Positions 33,589 to 44,500 of a DNA stretch of 47,175 nucleotides are shown here, one piece after another; position 1 is the stretch's first letter; each line of letters begins with the position of its first letter. The notes beneath the pieces are model-generated. The model did no database searches. It worked only from the letters and a program-made list of their open reading frames with translations, and had not been told where the DNA came from. Both the position numbers and the translations under genes were made by a program. Origin of the DNA: Bacteroidia bacterium (GTDB lineage: Bacteria; Bacteroidota; Bacteroidia; UKL13-3); assembly GCA_018058135.1 (NCBI GenBank), contig JAGPCK010000020.1, positions 1-47,175 on the forward strand, in the 5' to 3' direction.

Positions 33589-35022
33589 TTAATCCGTTGT
33601 GCTATAAACCATCCAGTAAAATACAAAGGTTACGCTATCTGTTAGTATCGGAGGAAAAGGGAAATGTTCGTTAACATCAAGCTGACCCTCCGTGTATTGA
33701 ATGGCAACAATATTACTATTGGGGAATTTTAATGCCCACGAAGTGTTCAGTCCTACCGGTGATATAGCCGGATTGTTCTCATCGGTTGAAATATATGCAA
33801 TGGTAAATGGATTAAATAAAGAACTGTACGGAAGTGCAATCAGGGTTTCATAATCAGTATAAAAGTTTGTTATAGGTGCAGCCAATACATTGCCTGAAAA
33901 TGGTAACTGAATAGTGTAGGTGGGTAGAGTTGATCCGTTGGCAGGAACGGCCTGAATAGTGAAGCATTCAACCCCGTTGCTGAGTTGTACCGGAAACTGT
34001 TCATTAGGGACTAAACTCGCAAACACAGAGTTAGTAATAGTTGAAGAACCTACATATATAAGCCAGTAATTTTGTGTTGCCGGAGGGGAAGTGCTTCCAT
34101 AGGCTGTCATTAAATATTGAGTGGACACATCAGGTGTAGGGATATTTATAGATCCCTGGGCGGCCTGGGCACCAGTAAAATTGCCAATACCTGTAATCTC
34201 TAGTACTGAAGCATTGCTGGTCGTCCATTGAAGTTCAATATTAGCAGGCGGGTTGTTGGCATTAATATTCACCGGTGTTGCGGTAAAAGAAAGTATTTGG
34301 GGTGCAGGTGCAACAACTGCTACAGTTACCTGTGGAGTAGCAGTAACCGTGGTACCATCAACCACAGCAGTAACCGTTAACGTAAAAAGCGTGGTTGCTG
34401 TTATATTCAATGCCGGCTGACCCTTGCCAGGATAGGTGCCATAATTATCTAAGGTAGCTGTTATGGGTGTGGTAACTCCGGTAATCAGATTGGTATATTG
34501 CAACTGGTAGGTAGCACCAGATGGGCCGTTCCACGACAAGGTTACATCCCCGGCTCCATCTAAATAAGTGGGTGAAGCCGAGAAAATAATATTACCCCAG
34601 CCTCCCGGAAAAACAGAAACACTCAGCGCCTGCGAGGGAGTACCCGCTGTACCTTCTGTGATAACAATATCTGAAGCACCGGCCGTATTGTTCAGTTGAA
34701 TATTGTTGATGGTAAAAACCAAACTCTCATGGGGGGCTACCTGCACCGGTGATAATGTGGGTGCAAACACTAAGGTGTAAGAACCTTGTGTCTGGTTGGG
34801 TTTATCTTCTTGCCATCCAACCGGAGTTACTGCATTCATCTGTCCCGGATTATTGGTGAGGTTGTTGGCACCTGTGCCGGTAGAAACACCAATGCTTAAA
34901 CCCTGAAGGGAAACAAGAGATCCACTATTATTGGTGGCAGTAATGGCAATGATAGCATTGGCGAGACCCGCAGTGAGTGGACCCGGAGTAGTGCTAAGTG
35001 CATAGGTGAGTTGTGTTGCCAT
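33589..35022 (-). CDS. Array paralogue with the unknown C-terminal domain (477 residues)
   Basis: Sister of the preceding entry: N-terminal array domain (MATQLTYALSTTPGPLTAG), Ig-like (SGATYQLQYTN), second Ig-like (WTTSNASVLEITGIGNFTG), then the same unknown C-terminal domain with DYETLIALPYSSLFNPFTI, NTSWALKFPNS and FYWMVY. Its N-terminal and first Ig DNA is, by eye, closer to the 16-blade gene than to its own sister, which suggests gene conversion or domain shuffling. No signal peptide. It begins 36 bases after the end of the 1248-residue gene. Confidence 0.82.
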   Translation of the reverse strand: MATQLTYALSTTPGPLTAGLANAIIAITATNNSGSLVSLQGLSIGVSTGTGANNLTNNPGQMNAVTPVGWQEDKPNQTQGSYTLVFAPTLSPVQVAPHESLVFTINNIQLNNTAGASDIVITEGTAGTPSQALSVSVFPGGWGNIIFSASPTYLDGAGDVTLSWNGPSGATYQLQYTNLITGVTTPITATLDNYGTYPGKGQPALNITATTLFTLTVTAVVDGTTVTATPQVTVAVVAPAPQILSFTATPVNINANNPPANIELQWTTSNASVLEITGIGNFTGAQAAQGSINIPTPDVSTQYLMTAYGSTSPPATQNYWLIYVGSSTITNSVFASLVPNEQFPVQLSNGVECFTIQAVPANGSTLPTYTIQLPFSGNVLAAPITNFYTDYETLIALPYSSLFNPFTIAYISTDENNPAISPVGLNTSWALKFPNSNIVAIQYTEGQLDVNEHFPFPPILTDSVTFVFYWMVYSTTD

Positions 35023-35058
35023 CGGCTGGTTGGTTTATTGGGTTAATTATTGGTTGTG

Positions 35059-38000
35059 TTATTCATTATCAATATTGGTTAGTTGCAGCCAACCCTCCCT
35101 TATGGCTGGTGGTTGCAACGGAAAACGGGCAACATCATTGGCATTTACGATGGTGTTTTGTATATAGGTGCCTTTCACATTTTGGAGCCAGTTCCAGGTT
35201 CCCTGTTTGGTAGCCGGCTCTGGTGTGCGCAAGTTGCCACCATCTGCCAGTATAGGTCCGGTTTCAAAATTTACCAGCAAGTTTTTCAGAAAATCCTGCA
35301 CCAGATAACCAGGTAAAGCCGCTGAAGCTACTGGTAAAATACCCGAATACCCATGCACCGCACCCAACGGATCCATCAGCAAAGTAACCGATACTGTGCT
35401 TCCGTCTGCCAGCACATTGAGGTTGCCATTATAGGTGCCTGTTTGTGTATTTAAAATGGGCTGCACAAAGGTATCACCTGCTGAAAGAGTAGGCGCATCA
35501 TGTACACTGTAAAAATTATTATAGGCATCGGATCCGGCTGAAAAGAAATAACCCATCAGCCCATCATTGCGCAATTGCAGGCTGCCCAACGTAAGCGGGA
35601 ATGAGGTTGTTTCGGCATCGCCTGTATCCTGAACCGGAGTAAAATTGCTCGCTGTTGATCCCGGTGTGAGCATCTCATTAAACAACTGATTGGTTGCCGG
35701 CTCTCCGTTTAATTCCAAACCTACCTGCATGTTTACCACTGCCAGCGGTCTTCCCATCAGCGCACTCATAAACGTATCACTTTGCCCACCCAGCGGGGCC
35801 GACATCCATAAGGTTTCGTCAATCACCTGCATAAAATCACTGAACACCGCTGTGGTTTGTACAGCCAGCTGACTGATTACACTGCATAAGGTTGAGTTGC
35901 TTATATCTTGTGGTGAGGCAGGTGCATTGGCATTGCCCGGAGCCGGCCTCCACAATGGGTTTGTTGAAAGTGGCAGCAATTCACCAAGCAGGTTCCCGTC
36001 CCCGTCATACACATCAATGCTGTTGTCTAAATGGTTGGGCAAAATCCATCCGCATATTGGATTATTATTGGTGGCTGTTGTAAGTGTGGCCGAAAGGTCG
36101 TTAGCCATAAACTCCATGTTGAGCCTCGCACTTTGTGCCAGCCGCGGACCAAGTATAAAAGGTGAATTCAGGTTGGTTGGCGCTACCAGCGATGCCGGAG
36201 GTGTAATGGATGGGCTGAGGAGTGGCTGGAAACCATTAGGTGTATTCGGAACGCCCAGATTACATACCTGCCCGAATGCATCTACCAGTTGCATACCGGC
36301 AAACGTTACCAAACCACCGCGTATAGGGAAGAAAATATTTCCTGTTTCTGCCGTTTCCAGGATAGGTGTGTAGTTGTGCTGGCCTTGTATCAGGTCGCCA
36401 ACAGGTGGGCCGCTGGCAGCGGTGGCATTGGCTGGAACAGGGTTGGGTACAGGGTTGCCTGAAACCGGTGGGTTTATAGAAGTTTGTAAATTTAACGTGA
36501 GCAACTGGCTGGTTAGTCCGCTCAAACTCTGGCTCATAATGTCCCAGTTCATCACAGTATTCAACAGGCTTTCTAATTGGGTACTGTCAATTGCCGGATG
36601 ATTATGGAGGTACTTGCTGAGTGCACCCTTCAATACATTTTGTATATAGGGAACTGCCACGCTGCGTCCGGATAGTTCCAGGTTATAAGGTGTGCTGCCG
36701 GATATGCCATTGCCTGTCCACTGATAATGTTGCCCGTCAAATGTCCATGAAGTCATATCAAAGTTGGCGGTGCCATCATTGGTAATGGTAGGATAATAGT
36801 TAACCATCCATTCCATCCAAAGTGGCGACCATGCCTGCGACCATAAGCTGTAAGCCATAGGGCTTGGTGGTGTACCCACCCAATTGCCTCCGGGTGTAGC
36901 CGCATTATTCAGCAGGTTCGTGATGCAGGTGTTCAGTTCAGTTGCATTCGTACCACTCACCGTGTTTGCCATGGTTTGGGCACACAATGGATCGCTGAAA
37001 AAAGCTTCGGTTAGCAGATTAGGTATAGCAGGTACCTGAGTATAGGCTGATAACGGGTTTAGTATACTTGCTGAAAAATTGCTTGCTTCAACATTGGGTT
37101 CGCCTGAAGCTGCAATACCTGTAATGGTTTGTGCTCCCAGCCGAACAGTTAAGGTACCATCTGCATTATACACACCATCACGTCCGTATTTATTTGTCAT
37201 GCCGGCTCCGCACACAAGCACTACCGGATCTACAGGATGTTGAAAGTTAGGTGCTGCGGTGCCTTTCAGCAACAGGTTCAAGCTGCTTAACGTTACATTG
37301 CCTGTTCCGGTAGCAGATGGGAATGTCCAGTTGGTATCAGCCCAGTTGGTGGCCGAAGTGGGGTTGGTTGGATCGGGCAATGTAGCGCGTAAATTGGCCT
37401 GTTCATTATACAGGTTCCATACCTGCATAAATAAATCTGGATAGAGGTTATTTTGCAGAATATGTTGTAAGATACCCCAGTCGGGTGTTGTGGTAGGGTT
37501 TTCCCCAAATTTATTATATATCGAGATGGATTGCATCACATCCAGCCAGGTGATATACAGTTGATTTTGCAGCGAAGCCAGTTTACGTTGTCCGGCATCA
37601 TAAGCCTGTTGGTTTTTATTCAGTGCTGCCAGTTGAGTAAGCAGCGCAGTGTTTTGAGCTGGTGTAAGACCGTCACCGGTAATATCAAAACTTTGGTTTT
37701 GCGCGGTAACCGATGCTACCGTCCAGATGGTTCCTCCGGGATCGTCACCAAACCAGCTTTTTTCAATTTGTTGTTGCACCAGGGTATTCCCTCCGGGTAC
37801 ACCATAATCATCCAGCACTTGCAGGTTGGCAGCTTGTATCAATGAGCATAAGGTATTTCCTGCAGCAAGCCAGGCCGCACTGTGGGATTTATCGCTCTGG
37901 CTTTGCACGCTGGCCTGATTCTGAATAAGTGCACTCAGGGCATCGACAGCTGTATTTCCAACCGCCACCTGCACATTGGCTGGCGAGGGAATATTGGGAT

Positions 38001-38805
38001 TGGTTACATGTGATGAGGGCCAGGCCACATCAGCCACAAAACCATGGTACAGGGAAGTAGTAGGTGGTGAAGAAAGCAATTGTGTACCTGCTGGTAAACT
38101 CCATAACAGCTGAGCCAGTATACTTTCGAAATTAGCTGAAGTTGCACCTGCAAGCGGGTCGTGTGCGGGGTTGGAGTACCAACCAACTACCATATAACTG
38201 TAGTTGCCATTTGCCGGATTGGAGCTATCTGTAAATGAAAATACGTTTGGGTTAAATGGCTGGTATGCAGCAAATGAAATATTGCCCGGAGCCACTGCCT
38301 GCAGGAAAAAGTCAGCAGTACCCGGATCTCCCTGCGCTTCCCAGGCGCTAATTGCATAGTTTTTTCCTAATAAGGTACCATTTACGGTAATTGTACCCTT
38401 ACTATCAATTGAAGGTGGATTAGCAGGGTCAATATATTGGGCCGTGCCGTTGCTGGTATCGGTATAATCGCTTTGTATTACCCAGGCCATGGTGCTTCCT
38501 GCCGGATTTCCCGGAGTTAAACGCACCACCAACCAGCGGTTAGGTGCGTAAGGAAACTGCTGCCCCAATTCTCCTCCGTGGGTTAGTGCATCGGGTAGTG
38601 CCCAGTGTAGGTATATCCCTTCGGCCGGCTTAATGCTGTTGCCGGGTATGGTAGGTGGCGGAAGCGGATCAGTATAATTGCTCAGGTTATTATAAGCTGC
38701 CTGATAAATGGCCATAGGCTGCTGGGTAGATGCATCTACCACAAAAGCATCCAGAAAAACGGGTACCAGCAGGCTGTTTGAATCGTTTTGAATAGGAGGG
38801 GTCAT
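35059..38805 (-). CDS. Giant array protein, 1248 residues, unknown function
   Basis: I do not know its function. Landmarks are VPVFLDAFVVD at the start, EGIYLHWALPDALTHGGEL with PNRWLVVRL (about 65-95), SYMVVGWYSNPAHDPL (about 205-220), a helical, Gln/Ala-rich middle (about 380-450) and a C-terminal half with RGGLVTFAGMQLVDAFGQ, GPRLAQSARLNMEF, ICGWILPNHLDN and ALMGRPLAVVNMQVGLELNG. I recall unannotated relatives with LHWALPDALT in actinobacteria and myxobacteria but cannot confirm. No signal peptide, no membrane segment. It lies 6 bases after the 888-residue gene, so the two are cotranscribed. Rich in Asn, Thr, Pro and Ala. Confidence 0.8.
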   Translation of the reverse strand: MTPPIQNDSNSLLVPVFLDAFVVDASTQQPMAIYQAAYNNLSNYTDPLPPPTIPGNSIKPAEGIYLHWALPDALTHGGELGQQFPYAPNRWLVVRLTPGNPAGSTMAWVIQSDYTDTSNGTAQYIDPANPPSIDSKGTITVNGTLLGKNYAISAWEAQGDPGTADFFLQAVAPGNISFAAYQPFNPNVFSFTDSSNPANGNYSYMVVGWYSNPAHDPLAGATSANFESILAQLLWSLPAGTQLLSSPPTTSLYHGFVADVAWPSSHVTNPNIPSPANVQVAVGNTAVDALSALIQNQASVQSQSDKSHSAAWLAAGNTLCSLIQAANLQVLDDYGVPGGNTLVQQQIEKSWFGDDPGGTIWTVASVTAQNQSFDITGDGLTPAQNTALLTQLAALNKNQQAYDAGQRKLASLQNQLYITWLDVMQSISIYNKFGENPTTTPDWGILQHILQNNLYPDLFMQVWNLYNEQANLRATLPDPTNPTSATNWADTNWTFPSATGTGNVTLSSLNLLLKGTAAPNFQHPVDPVVLVCGAGMTNKYGRDGVYNADGTLTVRLGAQTITGIAASGEPNVEASNFSASILNPLSAYTQVPAIPNLLTEAFFSDPLCAQTMANTVSGTNATELNTCITNLLNNAATPGGNWVGTPPSPMAYSLWSQAWSPLWMEWMVNYYPTITNDGTANFDMTSWTFDGQHYQWTGNGISGSTPYNLELSGRSVAVPYIQNVLKGALSKYLHNHPAIDSTQLESLLNTVMNWDIMSQSLSGLTSQLLTLNLQTSINPPVSGNPVPNPVPANATAASGPPVGDLIQGQHNYTPILETAETGNIFFPIRGGLVTFAGMQLVDAFGQVCNLGVPNTPNGFQPLLSPSITPPASLVAPTNLNSPFILGPRLAQSARLNMEFMANDLSATLTTATNNNPICGWILPNHLDNSIDVYDGDGNLLGELLPLSTNPLWRPAPGNANAPASPQDISNSTLCSVISQLAVQTTAVFSDFMQVIDETLWMSAPLGGQSDTFMSALMGRPLAVVNMQVGLELNGEPATNQLFNEMLTPGSTASNFTPVQDTGDAETTSFPLTLGSLQLRNDGLMGYFFSAGSDAYNNFYSVHDAPTLSAGDTFVQPILNTQTGTYNGNLNVLADGSTVSVTLLMDPLGAVHGYSGILPVASAALPGYLVQDFLKNLLVNFETGPILADGGNLRTPEPATKQGTWNWLQNVKGTYIQNTIVNANDVARFPLQPPAIREGWLQLTNIDNE

Positions 38806-38811
38806 ACTCGG

Positions 38812-41478
38812 TTACGTTAAAGGGGTAAAAATCATTTGTTCAGGTACACATACCATTTCTACGGCAAAAGAAGCAGGTGTTAGTGTTGGACTTCCGGGCA
38901 GCGCAGCTTCAATGGCGGCTACCAAACCAGTCGTTCCGGCAATGTTTAAAGCGGTGGTACCGGCACGTTGTGTTGCTTCTACTGTTGCCTGAGAGATGCT
39001 GCCTCCGGTAAGTGTACCAATATTGGAAGCAGAGAAACCGGTAATGCCGGGTATATATCGCAGGTCAATCATATTTCCAGCTTGTGCCTGCTCCATGCCA
39101 AAAACCAGTCCTTCGTTGGGCTGTGCAAATACAACCTGAGTAGGAATATCAGGGAAAATGGCGAACAGTAGATCTCCGGCCAGGTTATCCAAACGCAACG
39201 GATTCATTGGATTTCCCGTTGTGGCAGATACTGCGGTAACCTGCAGACCAGGCCAGTTGGCAATGTTTTGTGAACGCAGCAAAAAGCCGGCTGGTTGTGT
39301 TATATCAGGCGTATGCCCTTGCGCTGCAACACCCAACAAACCATCGCGTACCTCTGCCATCGCTTGTTGTACTTCCATGTACAGGGTATCACGCATCAAC
39401 TGATTAAACAATGAGTCGCGGCTGCTTTGCACGCCAATGCTCAAAGCACCATCAAGCAAAGCATCGGTCCAGTTCTGGTCAATGTAAAAAAAGCGGATGG
39501 TTTCCTGAGGCAACATAACAGGATTGGCCACCAGGTTATTAAACGGAACATTATACAACAAGGCGGTGGAGGCCAGCCAACTTACTACGGTTTGTGCATC
39601 CTGGTCGGCATCCTGTACCTGTAGGGTACTCCCTGTTGGTATGGTTACGGTTCCGTTATACGCACTAATAGTGATTGTGGTGCTGTTCACTGGTGCATCG
39701 GCTGCCAGCGTTACCCACGCACTGCCGGCACTGCTGTAAAGAAACAGGGTATCTCCTGATGATAAAGCTTCCGATACACCGGGTGCAGCCAGTGAAATGC
39801 TCGTAGCTGCAGGAGCAAGCGGTGCGGATAAGGTTCCCAGGTTATCTAAACCGGAGAGGTGCTGCAATAGGTTTACAATCACAGGCTCCTGCATCAGCGT
39901 TAGTAAATCACCGGGTGCTGAAGGGGCTGTGTAGGGTGCTTCCTCAATAATCTGGCTGCTGTCGGCTGGTGTAAATCCGCCTTTCGTACCTATGGTAGTA
40001 GCTATGTTCTGGTATAATTCAGTAGCAAAAAAATCTGTAAAAGCGCCTGTTACCACATCGGTATAAAGCAAATGCGATAAATCGGAAACACCGGTAGCCG
40101 TTAACGTTCCATCAGCATTCATCAACCCGTCTGCTACCATTTTTCCTGCATATACCGGGCTGGTCATGTATTCCATAATCAAGTCAACCAGGTGATAAGA
40201 TGTTTTACGCCAACGCACCAGACTGGTGGCAAAGGATTGGCTGGCTAGTGCAAGTGAACGGCCTGTTTGAAAAGCTACCGAATAACTCTGATCAAAAATG
40301 CCGGTATTGGCATCAAATATCATCGCATCGGCTGAACTGAATGGAGTTGCAGGATTACCGGCCGCATTGTTGGTGCCCTGCAAAAAACGGGTTACCGGCA
40401 CCGGAGACAAAGGCCCCCTGTACCAGGCAAATGTTTGGTCACCACTTTGCATCTCATAACTCAATGGTACATACCCATCATTCAGTCGTGTTTGTACTGC
40501 CTGGGTAGTGGCATCCGGATTTACAGGTGCTGTAGCTGGTGGTGGCATTTGCAATAAGAGTCCGGTACCATCAATGCTGTTGGCTGAAACCAGGTTATTC
40601 ATCAGTTGTGAGAAATCCTGAGCAGGTTCGCTTTGCACATTGTAAGTCCAGCTGTATAAGGATACCATTCTTACAAAGTCGTAGGTGGTTGCTGATACGT
40701 TGGGCTGTCCTGTTGCCGAAAGTACCTGTTCAAATCCTTCCAGTGATACCAGGTGTGCAATATTGGTATTCATGGTAACGGGTGCGCTGGCCTGCACCGC
40801 AAACCGGTTGGCCACCACTGCGCTAAAAAATCCGGTTTGCCCGTGTACAATGGCTTTATTGGCTAAACTAACCTGCCTCGTATGTGCTAAAAATGTAGCA
40901 TCATTCAGGCTTGGTAAAATATTGTTAAACAGGGCTACCGGAATATCTATGGTATTGCAGTAAATGGATGATTCATCTTCATTGGCTTCCAGGGTAAGGC
41001 TAGGGCCAAGTATCCGGCTTCCGGGCGTTAATACATCCTGAAGCAAACGGCTGCTTATCAGCGTGGGGTTTTGCTGACTACCTGCAGGGGGCAGAGGCTG
41101 GGGGCTGGGTAACTCGCCTTCTGAAAATACCAGCAGGGCCATCCACGGAATATTGGGTTGCAATGGTGTTAATGCCAGGTTGCGCTCCCACGGCAATGAT
41201 TGTTCATTCATCACAATTTGTGGCAAAAAAGTGCCATAAATGCCCGTGCTGTTATTGGCCGGAAACACATGGTTTACATCAGCAGGCGGCAGGGAAAATC
41301 GTGGACCATTTACCAGAAATGATTGGGTTGCCGGAGCCTGTTGTGGTGAAGAGGGAACACCAGGTGCAGTTACTGCTTGCGAAAGGGTGATCGTATATTG
41401 TCCGTCTTTGAGAGAAGGCACATAATTATCATAAAAGTTGATAATCGTATCGCTTGAAGGATTGGTTGCGTTACTCAT
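38812..41478 (-). CDS. Giant array protein, 888 residues, unknown function
   Basis: I do not know its function. It starts with DTIINFYDNYVPSLKDGQY and later has ETIRFFYIDQNWTDALLDGAL, GFLLRSQNIANWPGLQVTA, PLRLDNLAGDLLFAIFPD and a late FAQPNEGLVFG. The segment TSISLAAPGVSEALSSGDTL with TTITISAYNGTVTIPTGS is an inserted beta-rich motif. No signal peptide or membrane segment. It follows the DUF6603-like gene by 25 bases and precedes the 1248-residue gene by 6, so the three form one operon. I believe relatives exist in actinobacteria and myxobacteria, but have no search to show it. Confidence 0.8.
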   Translation of the reverse strand: MSNATNPSSDTIINFYDNYVPSLKDGQYTITLSQAVTAPGVPSSPQQAPATQSFLVNGPRFSLPPADVNHVFPANNSTGIYGTFLPQIVMNEQSLPWERNLALTPLQPNIPWMALLVFSEGELPSPQPLPPAGSQQNPTLISSRLLQDVLTPGSRILGPSLTLEANEDESSIYCNTIDIPVALFNNILPSLNDATFLAHTRQVSLANKAIVHGQTGFFSAVVANRFAVQASAPVTMNTNIAHLVSLEGFEQVLSATGQPNVSATTYDFVRMVSLYSWTYNVQSEPAQDFSQLMNNLVSANSIDGTGLLLQMPPPATAPVNPDATTQAVQTRLNDGYVPLSYEMQSGDQTFAWYRGPLSPVPVTRFLQGTNNAAGNPATPFSSADAMIFDANTGIFDQSYSVAFQTGRSLALASQSFATSLVRWRKTSYHLVDLIMEYMTSPVYAGKMVADGLMNADGTLTATGVSDLSHLLYTDVVTGAFTDFFATELYQNIATTIGTKGGFTPADSSQIIEEAPYTAPSAPGDLLTLMQEPVIVNLLQHLSGLDNLGTLSAPLAPAATSISLAAPGVSEALSSGDTLFLYSSAGSAWVTLAADAPVNSTTITISAYNGTVTIPTGSTLQVQDADQDAQTVVSWLASTALLYNVPFNNLVANPVMLPQETIRFFYIDQNWTDALLDGALSIGVQSSRDSLFNQLMRDTLYMEVQQAMAEVRDGLLGVAAQGHTPDITQPAGFLLRSQNIANWPGLQVTAVSATTGNPMNPLRLDNLAGDLLFAIFPDIPTQVVFAQPNEGLVFGMEQAQAGNMIDLRYIPGITGFSASNIGTLTGGSISQATVEATQRAGTTALNIAGTTGLVAAIEAALPGSPTLTPASFAVEMVCVPEQMIFTPLT

Positions 41479-41503
41479 GTGAAATATGGAGTTTTAATAC
41501 TGA

Positions 41504-44500
41504 TTAGGTAGTGGGAATGATCATAGGTGAGCCGTTCAGGTAAGCACCGGGCTGGGCTGCCAGGTTTGATACACTGCCATTGGTTACAGGGTCTATACCA
41601 AATACAGATACCAGTGTCGTGTATACATCAGTTCTGGTAGCTGTAACGCTGGTGCTTAACAATGCCGTGCTGATGGTATTCCAGGAAGCTGTATCACTTT
41701 TTTCTACCTGCGGTATGGTTCCTGTTGCAGGTGTTGTTGAAGAAAGTGGCAGGTATGAGGTTGGGTTATCAACTGTAATATTGGCAAATGCCGTGGTGCT
41801 ATCAATATTCAATGCATTTGCTCCGTTGGGTGTAAGCTGTGTAATGGCAGGGCTTATGGATGAAAAACCATTCAGTATACCGCTTAGCAGGCTGTTCATT
41901 TCAGGCTGACCGGCCATGCCGTTTGATGCCGGAGCAATAGGGGGCCCCCACTTCGCTGCAGGCACCGATACCAAACTCAGGTTAAAATCAAAATCTGCTG
42001 CCAGGTCATATACAACCTTGTTGATATCATCATACAACTCAAGCGTAAGTGATGAATCGGTGATGGCAACATTCATCGGGCGTACGTAAATGGCGTATGC
42101 AGAGCCTGCCGGGCATACACTTGTGGCCTGCCAGTTGGTTTGTGCGGTTTCGTTTGCTGTAGCGGTTACATTGATCTCCGTTAACGGAAATGCCGTGGTA
42201 GCAGAGAAGGCAAAAGAAGCCGGGCGCACTACCCAGTAAGAAGTATTGGTGGAAGGATCCACCCAGGTGGCCTGCAAACCGCTTACCGGTGCGAGGTTCA
42301 GTATATTGAGGGAACTGCCACTTGTTGCCGCAGCACTGAGTGAAGTAGGCGGGTTGGAGTTAACCGCAGATTGCTGTGGCAGCAGGGTATCTGCAAAACC
42401 GGTACCATCTGTGGTTGTCCAATCAAGCGTAAGTGTGGCATCGGGTTTATCGGCACCAAATGGAACGGTAAATGAAATAATAGCCCATGAGATATGAGCC
42501 TTACCACCCATTCGCGGACCCCACACATGCACAGATGCACCCAATTCTACTTTTAGGGTAATACTGGTGAACAACAGGTTGAGTTTATACGAAACACCAA
42601 TACTGATTGAAATACCAAGCTGGTATTGGAAAGGTGCCCATTGCACCAGCGCATCCATTTGGGAAATAAACCAGGCTTTGAGGTTACCATCGCTGAATAC
42701 CACACTTAATCCGCCCCCGGCCATTATCGCACTTGGGGTTAACGCAAAATAAGCATCACCACTGATGGTAACATGTTCACTCACATTCCAGTTGAATCCC
42801 AAGCGGGGCACTTTTGGAAAATAAGCGGGTGGATTAAAGGTGGGATAATAACCGCCAATAGTAAGCACAAATTGCCCAGCGTGCGGATTGTTGCCAAACC
42901 AGGCGTAGAGGGCAAACCCTCCGGTAAGGTGACAGTTGGGATCTATTACATAGGAATTGGGTGAAAGAATAGCCGTAGCCATTACCACGCCTTCATCGGG
43001 CAACACTTCTATTTCAATCCCTAATTCGATATATGCATATTTTTTGGTGCTACTGGTGCTTCCTTTTGGCGGAGGCGGTAAACTCATCCATGATATACCG
43101 GTAACACCAATTTGAAGGGTGTTTCCAAATTCTACCGTTAATAAGGCAGAAGTATTAATCAGGCTGAAGGAAGTAAACTTGATACCCGCTGCAAGCCAGT
43201 ATTCCCCGCGTTGGGGAGGAACAATATCTGTAATCTGGCTGAGTACCTGGGTAGGTGAGGGGAAGGTCCATGTACCATTGTTTTCTGTGGCACCCAATGA
43301 AGTAGGATCATTTAATGCAGCAACAAACGGAAAGGCTGGAACACTGTTCTGGTCGGGCAGTACAATGCCGCGGTTATAACCAAATCCTGCTGCCAGACCG
43401 GTAACAAAGAAAAACTCTGGTCCACCCAGTGGCTCCAGCATGGTACCGAAAATAAATAAGGAAGTGTATCCTCCCGTTACAGGTGCAGTGGCCGGCACAT
43501 AGGCATAAGAGCCCAGCGCATTAATGGCAAAGGTGCCTGCCTGTATGGCTACCGTGCCATCGTAAGAAGTATAAGGTTGTGTGGTTGATGCAGGCACTTT
43601 TACAAATGCTCCATCCAGACTTACTGAGCCTGCATTAAAATTGATTCCCAATCCCTGCAGGTCGAGGCTATAATTGCCGATGGTTTGCGGTGTGCTTACC
43701 GGTATGCCTATTGTAAGTCCCTGTAGTGAAATTTTTAGTGGCCCTATGGCCACACTGCCATCAAATAAAACAGAAAGAATATCGCTGGCATTTTCCCAGC
43801 CCACATTAATTTGCTGGCAATTGAGCGGACCCAACTGACGGTTAATCATAAAGTCAACCTCACTGGCCGGTTTATTCTTGTCGTCATACAACTGCACATC
43901 AAAAATGGCTTTGCCGTTAAACCACGATGCAGCTACACCAAATGTTGGGTTAGCCGGTGCCTGATCTCCAGGCTGGTTGCCTGAAGAGTCTGTGCTGGTG
44001 GCTGGTGCATTATTGGCTTGCAGCAGGCTTTGTGCTACCGGGTTGCCGGAAGATCCGCTGCCTGATGATGCATCGGGAACCATAGGGAATCCCAGCTTAT
44101 CAAATTTACCGGCAAAGCCATATTGCCAAGTGGATGGGGTATTGAGGGTAACCGGATTTACCGTAGCACGCAGCTCCAGTTGTTGCATGGTATACCCTTT
44201 TAGATCAAAGAGGGGTTTGCCTGCACTGCCTGCTATGTTCACTCCAATGGTGCCTAAGCTAAATGCAGGGGCAAAACTAAATACAGGACTGCTAGTGCTG
44301 TTGTCTTCATTTAACAGCCATAGCAACAGTCCAGCTGGTATATCAGTAATTGATGGTGCGCTTCGCGTCATCCAGTTGTCTGTTGTATCTTCACCACTCA
44401 ACCATTCGCCTATACATAATTCCACTGTAGGTTTGCTGCTGTCAGCCTCGGTAATGGTTATCTGGGCAATAAACTGCAGGCCGTATGTTTTGTTGTTTCC

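Noticed and set aside
24594..35022. Array proteins as type IX secretion cargo
   Set aside because: porQ is present in the window, but none of the five has a signal peptide or a C-terminal sorting domain.
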